NCBI GenBank assembly: GCA_021741145.1
Contig: JAIOYK010000010.1
Location: 1 to 64,000, forward strand
DNA from: Rhodospirillum sp.
GTDB taxonomy: Bacteria; Pseudomonadota; Alphaproteobacteria; Rhodospirillales; Rhodospirillaceae
DNA length: 64,000 bases
Reading direction: 5' to 3'
Of this stretch, positions 55,667-64,000 are shown one piece after another. Numbering within the stretch: position 1 is the stretch's first letter; every line of letters starts with the position of its first letter. The translations under genes and the position numbers were made by a program. The notes below the pieces were generated by a model. The model made no database searches. It was not told where the DNA came from and saw only the letters and a program-made list of their open reading frames with translations.

Positions 55667-57369
55667 GTGATGGGCTCCAGGGTAAGGGCAATGCGGTTGA
55701 CGAGGGTTTCCGCTTCCGGTGCGAGGCGACGGCGGAAGACTCGGGCGGTGTCGCGTTTGGCGGCGTGAAAGGGTTCGTCGCCCCGTGCCGCGGCCGCGTC
55801 CATCAGACCCCAAAGCCAGCCATGGGACAAAATGGCGAAGAGGCGAAGGACATCGGTGGCGATTTCACTCACGGCCGCTGGATCCTTGGACCCCAAGACC
55901 GTCTCGACCGATCTGTCCGTAAGCGAGAGAAGGTGGTTCACGCATTCGGAAAAGGGGGTGTCCATGCGCGGCAGGTCGGCGCGGATCAGGTTCAGGAAAC
56001 GCCGGACCGCCCGGCCTCCGTTCAGCGGGAGTTTGCGTCCCACAAGGTCCTGGGCCTGGACGCCGTTGGTGCCTTCGTAGATCTGTGTCACGCGCACGTC
56101 CCGAACCCATTGTTCCAGGCCCCAGTCGCGGATGTAGCCATGACCGCCCAGGACCTGCTGGGCGTTCACACAGCTTTCAAAGCCGAAGTCCGTACCGGCG
56201 GCCTTGATGACTGGGGTCAGCAGGGCGACCAAATCCTCGGCCTCTTCCCGGTCGGGGCCAGGGGGAAGCATCTCCGACCGGTCGATCTGGATGGCCAGCC
56301 AGGCGGCGAGGGCGCGGCCTCCCTCCGTTTGGGCGCGGCTGGTCTGGACCATGCGGCTCACATCGGGATGGGCGATGATGGGATCCGCGGCGAGGTCGGG
56401 GCGGGCGGGTCCGCCCGAGGCACGCCCCTGAAGGCGTTCCTCCGCATAGGCCGCGGCGATTTGCACGGCGGCTTCCCCCGCGCCGATCCCCTGGATGCCG
56501 ACGAACAGGCGCTCGTCGTTCATCATGGTGAACATGGCCGGAAGGCCGCGATGGGGGGCGCCAACCAGCCAGCCCAGGGCGCCGTCGTAATTCACCAGGC
56601 AGGTGGGCGAGGCGTGGAGCCCCATTTTCTCTTCCAGCGCGCCCACGGACCAGCCATTGCGGGCGCCGTCGGGCAGGATCTTGGGCACCAGGAACAGGCT
56701 GATACCCCGCGTCCCGGCTGGGGCGTCGGGCAGGCGGGCGAGCACGAGATGGACAATGTTGTCCGTCAGGTCGTGGTCAGCCGCGGTGATGAACATCTTG
56801 GCGCCCGTGATCCGGTAGGCGTCACCATCCGCTTCGGCGCGGGTTCGCAGCAACCCGAGGTCGGTGCCCGCCTGGGGTTCGGTCAGGGCCATGGCACCCG
56901 TCCATTCGCCCGTCGCCATGCGCGGCAACCAGGCCCGTTTGAGGTCCTCCGAGGCATGGGCATGGATGGCCTTCCAGGCGCCCCGGGTGAGGCCGGGCAA
57001 AATGCTGAAGGCGAGTCCGCCGCCACAGGCCATTTCGGTGACCATCATGTCGAGGATCCGGGGCAGGCCTTGACCGCCATGGTCCGGGTCGAGGGCGAGG
57101 CCCGTCCATTCCCCCTCGCGCCAGGGGGCATAGGCCTCGTGGAGGGCGCGGGGCAAGGTCACGCCCTTCGGGCCGAGGGAGGCTCCCTCCCGGTCGGCGG
57201 GGCCGTTGGCGGGGGCAACACTTCCTTCGACAACACGCGCGGCCTCCCCGAGGACGGCGTTTAGAAGGGCGCTGTCCACCTCGAAGAGACCGGAGAGGGC
57301 GGATGGGGCATCCAGGACCTCATCGAGCAGGAAGCGCATATCGCGCAGGGGGGCGCGGTAGGGGAACAT
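55663..57369 (-). CDS. Acyl-CoA dehydrogenase, DmdC/FadE-like long form
   Basis: The 568-residue flavoprotein opens with FPYRAPLRDMRFLLDEVLDA, as in the long DmdC-type acyl-CoA dehydrogenases with an extra C-terminal domain. FAD/CoA motifs include MALTEPQAGTDLG and MFITAADHDL, and the catalytic-base region QIYEGTNGVQAQDL. It makes the trans-2-enoyl-CoA double bond, the first step of beta-oxidation. The gene follows the FadN-type gene by 11 bases. Substrate chain length cannot be told from sequence. Confidence 0.9.
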   Translation of the reverse strand: MFPYRAPLRDMRFLLDEVLDAPSALSGLFEVDSALLNAVLGEAARVVEGSVAPANGPADREGASLGPKGVTLPRALHEAYAPWREGEWTGLALDPDHGGQGLPRILDMMVTEMACGGGLAFSILPGLTRGAWKAIHAHASEDLKRAWLPRMATGEWTGAMALTEPQAGTDLGLLRTRAEADGDAYRITGAKMFITAADHDLTDNIVHLVLARLPDAPAGTRGISLFLVPKILPDGARNGWSVGALEEKMGLHASPTCLVNYDGALGWLVGAPHRGLPAMFTMMNDERLFVGIQGIGAGEAAVQIAAAYAEERLQGRASGGPARPDLAADPIIAHPDVSRMVQTSRAQTEGGRALAAWLAIQIDRSEMLPPGPDREEAEDLVALLTPVIKAAGTDFGFESCVNAQQVLGGHGYIRDWGLEQWVRDVRVTQIYEGTNGVQAQDLVGRKLPLNGGRAVRRFLNLIRADLPRMDTPFSECVNHLLSLTDRSVETVLGSKDPAAVSEIATDVLRLFAILSHGWLWGLMDAAAARGDEPFHAAKRDTARVFRRRLAPEAETLVNRIALTLEPIT

Positions 57370-57380
57370 CGCCGGTCTCC

Positions 57381-59636
57381 TCAATTGAAGAGTGGTTTGC
57401 CGGTTTCACGCATGGCGCGGAGACGGGCTCGGGTGGGCTCGAGGGCGAGCAGGTGGCGGACGGCGGTCCGCTCTAGGTCCAAAAGCGTCGTTTCTGGGAC
57501 GGGTTCGCCAATGGTGGTGGTGCCACCGCTTATAACTTCGGCCAGGGCGTCCAAGACGACCGGGTCATGGGAGGCGAGGCGCCCCGCCGCGGCCTGTCCG
57601 ACGACCTCATTCATCAGGGCCAGACGCCCGGTGGGACCGGGCAGGGGTGTCAGGGCCTCCAACGGTGGGGCATACCCCGGTATCAACGCGAGGACCCGGG
57701 CCTTGGCGTCGGCCAGAAGGCGGTCTCGGTTCATGGTGATGCCGTCGGTGGGGCGGAGCAAACCCATGCTCCTGGCCTCCAAGGCCGAGCCGGAGATCCG
57801 CGCCTCGGCGATGGTCTTGAAGACCGCCGACAAATGGGGCATGGGACCCTTGGCGAGGTCGGTCCGGGTCTGGGCATTCACCAGCAGGCGCGTGGTGCCC
57901 CCCCATCCTGGAATGATGCCCACCAGCCGCTCAACCAGACCCAAGCGGGCTTCCGCCCAGGCCTGGATCGCATCGCAATGGAGGAGCATCTCGCACCCCC
58001 CGCCAAGGGCCAGGGCCTGGGGGGCGCCGACAACCGGGAAGGGGGCCATTCGGAGCGCGCGAAAGACGGTCTGTCCCCGGGCGAGGAAGGCCTCCAGCGC
58101 GACGGGGTCATCAAGGAGGGAGATCAGCTTGTCCAGATCGGCTCCGGCGGAAAAGGCCTTGGGATTGTCGTTGGCGATGACCAGTCCGGCGAGGTCGCGG
58201 CGCGCCGCCGCGGCCTCCAGGCTATCAAGCAGGGCGTCATCGATGGTGTTCATCTTGCCACGGAATTCCAGGCAGCCGATGGACTCCCCCATGTCGCGGA
58301 GGATCGCCGCGCCGTTGTCCTCCAGGATCGGCAATTCGGCGAGGCGGATCATGCCGTCTGGCCTTTTCCACGGGCGGTGGCCCCCCGCGGTGGAAAGGAC
58401 CGTGTCCCCTTTGTAGAAGCCACCCTTCGCCGCGGCTTCGGCCAACAGGGGAGGGACCGGGCGGGCCTCGGCGCGCAGCCGCTTGGCGATCGATGTCGCG
58501 CCCAATTGGTCGGCGAGGGCGAAGGGACCCGCCCGCCAGTTATAGCCAAGCTCCAGGGCTTGATCGATGGCGCGGACGTCCTCGGCGATTTCTCCGGCGA
58601 TGGTCGCGGCATAGGTCAGGACATTGGACAGCACCGCCCAGGCATAGCGGCCCCGGGGGCTGTCCTCGGCGATCAGGTCGGGCAGAGCCGGGGCGGGGGC
58701 GGCGGGGATCTCCGGGCGATAGGCGCCGGTTTCCAGGTCGATGACGTCCCGGTGCTTGCCGCGGGCGTCGGTGACCCGGCGATAGAAGCCTCCGCCCGCC
58801 TTGCGACCGATCAGACCCCGCGCGATCATATCGCGCAGGCGGGGCTGAGCCAGGATGGCATAGGCCTGGTGGGCGTCCCGCGGCGGCAAGGCGCCGAGCA
58901 GGCTTCCCCACACGCTGGGCAGCAGGTCGATTCCGACCAGGTCGAGCAGGCCGAAAATACCCGTGGGCGGTACGCCGAAGGGCCTGCCCGCCGCCGCGTC
59001 CGTTGCTTCGACGGACAGGCCCTGGGTGAAGGCTTCCATCAGTGCCGCGGTCATCCAGTAGCAGCCAACCCGGTTGGCGATAAAGGCCGGGGTGTCCCGG
59101 CAGTCGATAATACGCTTCCCGAGGATCCGGTCGCAGCTCTCCCGGACCAGGGTCGCCGTCTCTGGCGTGGTGGACGGGCCGATGACCAGTTCGACCAGCC
59201 GCATGTACCGGACGGGATTGAAGAAATGGGTGATGACGAGGTCGCGGCTGAAGGCCTCGTTCATGCCCTCCGTCAGGGCCGAGAGGGGGATGGTCGAGGT
59301 GTTGGACGATATCGCCGTTCCCGGCTTCCGTGCCCGATCCACCTTGGTGAAGAGGTCACGTTTCAGGGAGAGGTCCTCGCTGACGGCCTCGACGATCCAA
59401 TCGACGCCCGCCAGACGGTCCAGATCATGGTCGATGCCGCCCACGTTCACCAGCGCCCTGGCCGAGGGAGCCATGAAGGCGCCGACCTTGACCTGGCGGG
59501 CGAGACCGGCCCGCGCGGTGTCCACCGTCAGGTCGAGCAGCAGGACTGGAATGCCCGCGTTGGCGAATTGGGCGGCGATGCCGCCGCCCATGGACCCGGC
59601 GCCAAGGACCGCGGCCCCGCGCAAGGTCGCGGTCAT
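57381..59636 (-). CDS. FadN-type 3-hydroxyacyl-CoA dehydrogenase/enoyl-CoA hydratase
   Basis: The 751-residue protein has the dehydrogenase first: NAD site VLGAGSMGGGIAAQFANAG at residues about 9-27, then NPVRYMRLVELV and DTPAFIANRVG. The enoyl-CoA hydratase/isomerase domain is at the C-terminal end (about 460-751: AFSAGADLDKL, APQALALGGGCEML). This order is opposite to E. coli FadB and matches Bacillus FadN. It converts enoyl-CoA to 3-ketoacyl-CoA. The frame is open 330 bases upstream, but the ATGA overlap with the thiolase stop and the NAD motif set the start. Confidence 0.9.
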   Translation of the reverse strand: MTATLRGAAVLGAGSMGGGIAAQFANAGIPVLLLDLTVDTARAGLARQVKVGAFMAPSARALVNVGGIDHDLDRLAGVDWIVEAVSEDLSLKRDLFTKVDRARKPGTAISSNTSTIPLSALTEGMNEAFSRDLVITHFFNPVRYMRLVELVIGPSTTPETATLVRESCDRILGKRIIDCRDTPAFIANRVGCYWMTAALMEAFTQGLSVEATDAAAGRPFGVPPTGIFGLLDLVGIDLLPSVWGSLLGALPPRDAHQAYAILAQPRLRDMIARGLIGRKAGGGFYRRVTDARGKHRDVIDLETGAYRPEIPAAPAPALPDLIAEDSPRGRYAWAVLSNVLTYAATIAGEIAEDVRAIDQALELGYNWRAGPFALADQLGATSIAKRLRAEARPVPPLLAEAAAKGGFYKGDTVLSTAGGHRPWKRPDGMIRLAELPILEDNGAAILRDMGESIGCLEFRGKMNTIDDALLDSLEAAAARRDLAGLVIANDNPKAFSAGADLDKLISLLDDPVALEAFLARGQTVFRALRMAPFPVVGAPQALALGGGCEMLLHCDAIQAWAEARLGLVERLVGIIPGWGGTTRLLVNAQTRTDLAKGPMPHLSAVFKTIAEARISGSALEARSMGLLRPTDGITMNRDRLLADAKARVLALIPGYAPPLEALTPLPGPTGRLALMNEVVGQAAAGRLASHDPVVLDALAEVISGGTTTIGEPVPETTLLDLERTAVRHLLALEPTRARLRAMRETGKPLFN

Positions 59637-60769
59637 GCCGCCTCCAGGATCATGGCGATCCCCATGCCGCCACCGATGCACTGTGTGGCCAGGGCATGGG
59701 TCTTGTTTTCGCGCTTCAGCAAGGTCGCGGCCTTGCCCACCAGACGGGTACCGGTCGCGCCCAAGGGGTGGCCCAGGGCGATGGCGCCCCCGTCGATGTT
59801 CAGCTTTTCCTCGGCGATGTCCAGGTCTCGGCGGCAGGCCTCGGCCTGGGCGGCGAAGGCCTCGTTCATTTCCACGATGTCGATGTCCGCGATGGTCAAA
59901 CCGGCGCGCCGCAGGGCCTTGCGGGTGGATTCGATGGGGCCGAGGCCCATGACCCCCGGCGCGCAACCGGAGACGGCGAAGGACTTGATGGCGGCGAATA
60001 CGGGCAAACCGTGGGCCTTGGCGTAGTCCTCCGAGCAGACCAGAACGGCGGTCGCCCCGTCGGTCATGGGCGAGGAGGTTCCGGCGGTCACCGTGCCCCC
60101 TTCCATGAAAGCGGGTTTGAGGGAAGCCAACTTTTCCAGGGAGGGCTGTCGCACGCAGCCGTCGGTGTCAACCACCCGGTCGCCATGGGGGACCGGCGCC
60201 AATTCGTCGACCAGACGGCCCTCCTCCCGGGCGGTGACGGCCTTGCTCTGGCTCCAGTAGGCGAAGCGGTCCTGGTCCTCGCGCGACAGGCCGTATTGGG
60301 TGGCGACGCGTTCGGCGGTCAGGCCGACATTGATGTAATCCGACACCAACTCCGGGCTCCAGGTTGGGTTGGGCAGCGTGTTGAAGCCCATCATCGGCAC
60401 CTTGGACATGCTTTCCGAGCCGCCGCAGACAAAGACCTCCCCGGCGTCCATGGCGATCATGCCCGCGGCCATCTGAACGGCTTGGATCGAGGAGCCGCAC
60501 CAGCGGTTGATGGTGGCGCCAGCCGTGGTTTCCGGCAGGCCGGCGAGCATGCCGACGACCCGGCCGATGTTCAGGCCTTGCTCTCCTTCGGGGAAGGCGC
60601 AACCCCAGATCACGTCCTCGATCTCCGTCCCCGGAATGCCGGTGGCGGCCAGCAGGGTGCGCAGGGCGTGGGCGCCCAGGTCGTCCGGGCGGGCGGAGGC
60701 CAAGTCCCCCTTGTGGGCGAAGGTGAAGGGGGTTCGGCGGTATCCGGCGATGACGGCTTTCCGGCTCAT
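59633..60769 (-). CDS. fadA: Acetyl-CoA acyltransferase (thiolase)
   Basis: The 378-residue thiolase has the acyl-binding Cys in NRWCGSSIQAV (about residue 89), the C-terminal active-site stretches GGAIALGHPLGATGTR and CIGGGMGIAMILE. It cleaves 3-ketoacyl-CoA with CoA in the last beta-oxidation step. The start is the ATG at 60769 (MSRKAVIAGYRRTPF), after a purine-rich site. It overlaps the FadN-type gene by 4 bases. The gene order thiolase, FadN, acyl-CoA dehydrogenase mirrors the three steps. Confidence 0.93.
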   Translation of the reverse strand: MSRKAVIAGYRRTPFTFAHKGDLASARPDDLGAHALRTLLAATGIPGTEIEDVIWGCAFPEGEQGLNIGRVVGMLAGLPETTAGATINRWCGSSIQAVQMAAGMIAMDAGEVFVCGGSESMSKVPMMGFNTLPNPTWSPELVSDYINVGLTAERVATQYGLSREDQDRFAYWSQSKAVTAREEGRLVDELAPVPHGDRVVDTDGCVRQPSLEKLASLKPAFMEGGTVTAGTSSPMTDGATAVLVCSEDYAKAHGLPVFAAIKSFAVSGCAPGVMGLGPIESTRKALRRAGLTIADIDIVEMNEAFAAQAEACRRDLDIAEEKLNIDGGAIALGHPLGATGTRLVGKAATLLKRENKTHALATQCIGGGMGIAMILEAA

Positions 60770-60797
60770 GGTCTCTTTCTCCCTATTCCGACCCAAT

Positions 60798-62588
60798 TCA
60801 TGCGTAGAGGGCGGTGATTTCAATGCTGTATTTCTTGACGATGTTGGACCGGCGGACCTTCATGGTGGCTGTAACCTCGTCGTCGTCGTGGTCCAATTCC
60901 TTGGTCAGGATGTGGAAGCGACGCACATGGGCGACTTTGGCCAGAGTGGCGTTCGCCTTGTCGATCTCCGCTTGAACCAGATCGTTGACCGCCGCGTGTT
61001 CCGCGAGGCTGCGGTAGTGGGTATAGGCGATGCTCTTTTCCTCGGCCCATTTCCCCACCGTATCGAGGTCAATTTGGATGAGGGCGGAGACGAATTTCCG
61101 GGCCTCTCCAATGACGATGCATTCCTTGATGAAGGGGCTGCCCTTGACCGTGTTCTCGATCTCCGAGGGGCTGAGGTTCTTGCCGCCCGCGGTGATCATG
61201 ATGTCCTTCAGGCGATCAACGATGCGGTACTGGCCATTGGACAGCTCGGCCACGTCGCCGGTATGCAGCCATCCGTCTCGGATGGTGGCGTGGGTGGCCT
61301 CCTCGTTCTTGTGGTAGCCCTTGAAGACCAGGGGACCGCGCAGCAGAAGCTCGCCCATGTCGCCAATGCGCATCTCGGCCCCCAGGACGGCCGGTCCCAC
61401 GGCGCCGGATTGAACCTGGCCAAGGTATTGGCCGGTGATCATGCCGGTACTCTCTGTCTGCCCGTAAATTTCCAGGAGGGGGACGCCCATGGTGCGAAAG
61501 AAGGCGACGATGGCCCGTGGAATGGGAGCGGCGCCGGTCATGGCGACCTTGGTCCGGCGTAGGCCGATGAAATTTTGCAGAGCCCGGAAGACCAGCAGGT
61601 AAGCAAGGGTGTAGGTCACCCTCTGGCCAAGGGAGCGGTTCGCGTTTGGGGTTTCGGCGAAGGGCGCGCAAGCCCTGAACGCCCAATCGAAGAGGGCGCG
61701 GCGGTATCCGCCCGCCTCGATCATCTTCACGTGGATGGCGCCATGCAGCTTCTCCCAGATGCGCGGCACGCCGAGGAAACTGGTGGGCGCCACCTCGCGC
61801 AGGTCCTCCTGGACCGTGCGCAGACTCTCCCCGAAGTTCACTACGCTTCCGGCATAAAGGGGCCCCATGGTCGTGAACATCTGTTCGGCCACATGGCAAA
61901 GCGGCAGATAGGACAGATGGGTGGTTTCCGTGTCGGAACCGAAACGTTCAATGATCGCCGCGGCCTCGGCGCGCATATTGCCCCAGGAAATCATCGCCCC
62001 CTTGGGCTTTCCCGTGGAGCCGGAGGTGTAGATCATCAGCGCCGTATCTTCCAGGCGAAGGGCATCGACGCGGTGATCAATCGGGGCGGGATCGCGGCCC
62101 CTTCCCAAGGCTTCCACTTCGGCATAGGCGCGAATGATATCCTGCCGATAATGGCGCAAACCCTTGGTGTCGATCACCACGATGGCCTTCAGGCGGGGTA
62201 AGGCGTCGATCCTCTCCAGGACCTTGTCGGTCTGTTCCTGGTCTTCGCAGACAACCACCTCGACATCGGCATGACCGAGGACATAGGCCACTTCCGAGGC
62301 CGGACTGGTGGGGTAGACGCCAATGGCGACGCCCCCGGCCATGCCCGCGCCAAACTGGGCGAGAACCCACTCGACGCGGTTCTCGGAGAGGATGCCCAGA
62401 TGGCCGCCCTCGGACAGGCCGATCTCCAGCAGGCCAAGGGCGAAGGCGCGGGCGCGGTCGTGGTATTCGGCCCAGGTGATGGGATGCCAAATACCAAAGT
62501 CCTTTTGCCGAAGGGCGAGGCCAAGGGGATCGCGCCGGGCGCGCTCGCGCAGCATTTGGACGGCGGTCATGGGGGGAAGGTCGGTCAT
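60798..62588 (-). CDS. Long-chain acyl-CoA synthetase-like AMP-forming ligase
   Basis: The 596-residue ligase has the AMP-binding motif YTSGSTGKPKGAMISW (about residue 189), YGQTESTGM, DGWLHTGDVAEL and KDIMITAGGKNLSPSEIEN. It activates a carboxylic acid as its CoA thioester using ATP. The start at 62588 (MTDLPPMTAVQML) avoids a non-conserved upstream extension. It is 9 bases after livF and 28 bases before the thiolase. Linking a ligase to a Liv-type transporter suggests uptake then activation of an acid. Confidence 0.9.
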   Translation of the reverse strand: MTDLPPMTAVQMLRERARRDPLGLALRQKDFGIWHPITWAEYHDRARAFALGLLEIGLSEGGHLGILSENRVEWVLAQFGAGMAGGVAIGVYPTSPASEVAYVLGHADVEVVVCEDQEQTDKVLERIDALPRLKAIVVIDTKGLRHYRQDIIRAYAEVEALGRGRDPAPIDHRVDALRLEDTALMIYTSGSTGKPKGAMISWGNMRAEAAAIIERFGSDTETTHLSYLPLCHVAEQMFTTMGPLYAGSVVNFGESLRTVQEDLREVAPTSFLGVPRIWEKLHGAIHVKMIEAGGYRRALFDWAFRACAPFAETPNANRSLGQRVTYTLAYLLVFRALQNFIGLRRTKVAMTGAAPIPRAIVAFFRTMGVPLLEIYGQTESTGMITGQYLGQVQSGAVGPAVLGAEMRIGDMGELLLRGPLVFKGYHKNEEATHATIRDGWLHTGDVAELSNGQYRIVDRLKDIMITAGGKNLSPSEIENTVKGSPFIKECIVIGEARKFVSALIQIDLDTVGKWAEEKSIAYTHYRSLAEHAAVNDLVQAEIDKANATLAKVAHVRRFHILTKELDHDDDEVTATMKVRRSNIVKKYSIEITALYA

Positions 62589-62598
62589 GGGGGCCCCT

Positions 62599-63429
62599 TT
62601 AGGATAGCCAGCGCTTGCGGCGTTTGTAGTGTTTGACTTGCCGGTAATCGCGGGAGGTTCCTTCCTCGCCGATGCCCAGATAGAACTCCCGGACATCCGG
62701 GTCCCGGGCCAGCCGCTCCGTCGGTCCGTCGATGACGATGCGGCCCGTCTCCATGATGTAGGCGTGGGTGGCGACGGCGAAGGCCATGGCCGCGTTCTGC
62801 TCGACCACCAGCATGCTGGTGCCCTGCTCGGCGTTGATGCGCGCGATGATGGTGAAGATTTCCTCCGTCAACAGGGGAGAAAGCCCCAGGGAGGGTTCGT
62901 CGAGCAGGATGATCCGAGGATTGGCCACCAAGGCCCGCCCAATGGCGAGCATTTGTTGCTCGCCACCGGACAGGTAGCCCGCCAAGCCCTTGCGGCGCTC
63001 CTTTAGGCGCGGGAAATAGTCATAGACCCGGTCGAAATCCCGGGCCGAGGCTCCGGTCCGGGCATAGGTCGCGGCGGTCAGGTTTTCCTCCACCGTCAGA
63101 TCCTCGAACACATGCCGTCCCTCCATGACATGGAAGAGGCCGTTTCGAACCAACGTGTGGGGTTTGACATTCAGGGTCGAGGCCCCGTTGAAGAGAATCT
63201 CTCCCCCGGTGACCGCGCCGTTTTCCAGCCCCAACAGGCCGGAAATGGCCTTCATCGTCGTGGTCTTGCCCGCGCCATTCGATCCAAGAAGGGCGGTGAT
63301 CGATCCCGCGGCGACGGCCAGGGACAAGCCCCGCAAAACCTGGACGGTATGGTTGAAGACCACCTCGATGTTCCGGACCTCCAGGATATTGGAGGTCGCG
63401 GTTTCGGGACTCCTGGCCGCCGCGTCCAT
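62599..63429 (-). CDS. livF: LivF-type ABC transporter ATPase
   Basis: The 276-residue protein has Walker A GSNGAGKTTTMKAI, the LivF-typical GLFHVMEGRHVFEDLTVEENL, signature LSGGEQQMLAIGRAL and Walker B IILLDEPSLGLSP. It would energise a branched-chain amino acid-type importer together with LivG, which is not in the window. The C-terminal tail is lysine/arginine rich (KHYKRRKRW), an oddity for LivF. It lies 1 base from the binding-protein gene stop. Confidence 0.88.
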   Translation of the reverse strand: MDAAARSPETATSNILEVRNIEVVFNHTVQVLRGLSLAVAAGSITALLGSNGAGKTTTMKAISGLLGLENGAVTGGEILFNGASTLNVKPHTLVRNGLFHVMEGRHVFEDLTVEENLTAATYARTGASARDFDRVYDYFPRLKERRKGLAGYLSGGEQQMLAIGRALVANPRIILLDEPSLGLSPLLTEEIFTIIARINAEQGTSMLVVEQNAAMAFAVATHAYIMETGRIVIDGPTERLARDPDVREFYLGIGEEGTSRDYRQVKHYKRRKRWLS

Positions 63430-63430
63430 G

Positions 63431-64000
63431 TCACTCTCCGGTCTTGCCGAGGGAGATCCAGTCGGAGGCGGGGATCATCTTCTTCTCGGCCATGTCGGCC
63501 TTGTAGATACGTCCGACCGGGATGGAGTTGCCGGGAATGGAGATGGGCACGCCGATAATGCCACCGGTGTCGAAGTCGCGGATGCTGTTCAGGGCGGCTT
63601 TCATATTCGCGCCGGTCAGTTCCTTGCCATCCTGGAGGGTCCGCTTGATCGCCTCGGTCATCAACATGGTTGTCAGGAAGCCCTGCATATAGGCCGTTGA
63701 CTGATATTCCGGACGTATCTCGCGGATCTTGGCGAGCATCGGCGCGTCGCCCGACGTGTCGTAGTAGTAGTTGTAGGGCATGACTCCCATGAAGCCGTCT
63801 CCAGCTTCACCCATCTTCATGACCATGCTGTTATCCATGGACCAGAAGGTCCCCATGAACTTGCTCTCCATGCCCATTTGTTTGGCTTGGGTGATGAATT
63901 CAGGGATGGGGGCCAGCACATAGCCGTGGAAGATGGTGTAGTCGGGGCGGGCGCGACGCAGTTTCAGCACTTCGGTCGAGACGTCGACGGACCCCGGCGG
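63431..64000 (-). CDS. Liv-type periplasmic binding protein (partial at window edge)
   Basis: The frame is open to the end of the window (190 codons to the stop at 63431). It contains RPDYTIFHGYVLAPIPEFI, KQMGMESKFMGTFWSMDNSM, YNYYYDTSGDAPMLAKIREI and AYMQGFLTTMLMTEAIKRTL, the C-terminal half of type I periplasmic binding proteins (LivJ-like). Such proteins capture amino acids or short amides and acids for the Liv permease. Its N-terminus and signal are off the window. It heads or sits upstream of the fatty-acid genes. Confidence 0.85.
   Translation of the reverse strand, partial: PPGSVDVSTEVLKLRRARPDYTIFHGYVLAPIPEFITQAKQMGMESKFMGTFWSMDNSMVMKMGEAGDGFMGVMPYNYYYDTSGDAPMLAKIREIRPEYQSTAYMQGFLTTMLMTEAIKRTLQDGKELTGANMKAALNSIRDFDTGGIIGVPISIPGNSIPVGRIYKADMAEKKMIPASDWISLGKTGE

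Noticed and set aside
55765..57264. A 499-codon plus-strand frame opposite the acyl-CoA dehydrogenase
   Set aside because: Antisense to a gene with clear active-site motifs; no motif or ribosome site of its own.
57567..60026. An 819-codon plus-strand frame across the fatty-acid genes
   Set aside because: It runs antisense to two well-supported enzymes and has no recognisable domain; long antisense frames are expected at this GC content.

Overview
The window is GC-rich, densely coded bacterial chromosome. Gene content and protein style suggest an alphaproteobacterium, probably near the Rhodospirillales: kdpFABCDE, two TonB/FecIR siderophore loci, a cobalamin riboswitch ahead of nrdAB, and a fadA-fadN-fadE operon beside a branched-chain-type ABC transporter. 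The taxonomic call is inference. I saw no rRNA, tRNA or CRISPR array.

Left edge (1-0.8 kb): the right end of an IS3-family element has cut a serine recombinase after 39 codons. Next to it is an XRE-type regulator whose fourth codon is TGA. Then comes the potassium operon (1.0-9.07 kb): a 27-residue leader ORF, kdpF, kdpA, kdpB, kdpC and the kdpD-kdpE sensor/regulator pair. It faces a C-terminal remnant of trkH.

Two siderophore loci have the same six kinds of gene in different orders: 9.95-19.97 kb (fecI-fecR-receptor-fhuD-fhuB-PvdE-like exporter-fhuC) and 44.8-54.6 kb (fecI-fecR-exporter-fhuD-fhuB-receptor-fhuC). Each fecI has a Fur-box-like palindrome upstream. No siderophore synthetase lies in the window. 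A DUF2946-like gene and a PepSY membrane protein (39.1-40.9 kb) fit the same iron theme.

The most unusual part is a 12-gene array on the minus strand (38.5 to 20.46 kb), probably one operon. In transcription order it encodes a glycine-zipper lipoprotein, a coiled-coil lipoprotein, a membrane-anchored vWA protein, a membrane-anchored trypsin-like protease, SrfA-like, SrfB-like (actin/Hsp70 ATPase fold) and SrfC-like (P-loop GTPase) proteins, a one-helix membrane protein, a secreted vWA protein, an ABC ATPase, an FtsX-type permease and a secreted FGE-fold protein. The Srf names come from Salmonella, where the function is poorly defined. The layout suggests an envelope-spanning, nucleotide-driven assembly with sensing or proteolytic parts; this is inference. 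An IS1380-type transposase remnant lies at its 3' end.

Between the array and the second iron locus, a cobalamin riboswitch precedes nrdAB (41.1-44.4 kb), so B12-independent ribonucleotide reduction is probably shut off when B12 is available. The right end (54.7-64 kb, minus strand) is a fatty-acid/CoA catabolic operon: binding protein (cut by the window edge), LivF ATPase, acyl-CoA ligase, thiolase, FadN-type dehydrogenase/hydratase, acyl-CoA dehydrogenase and nitronate monooxygenase.
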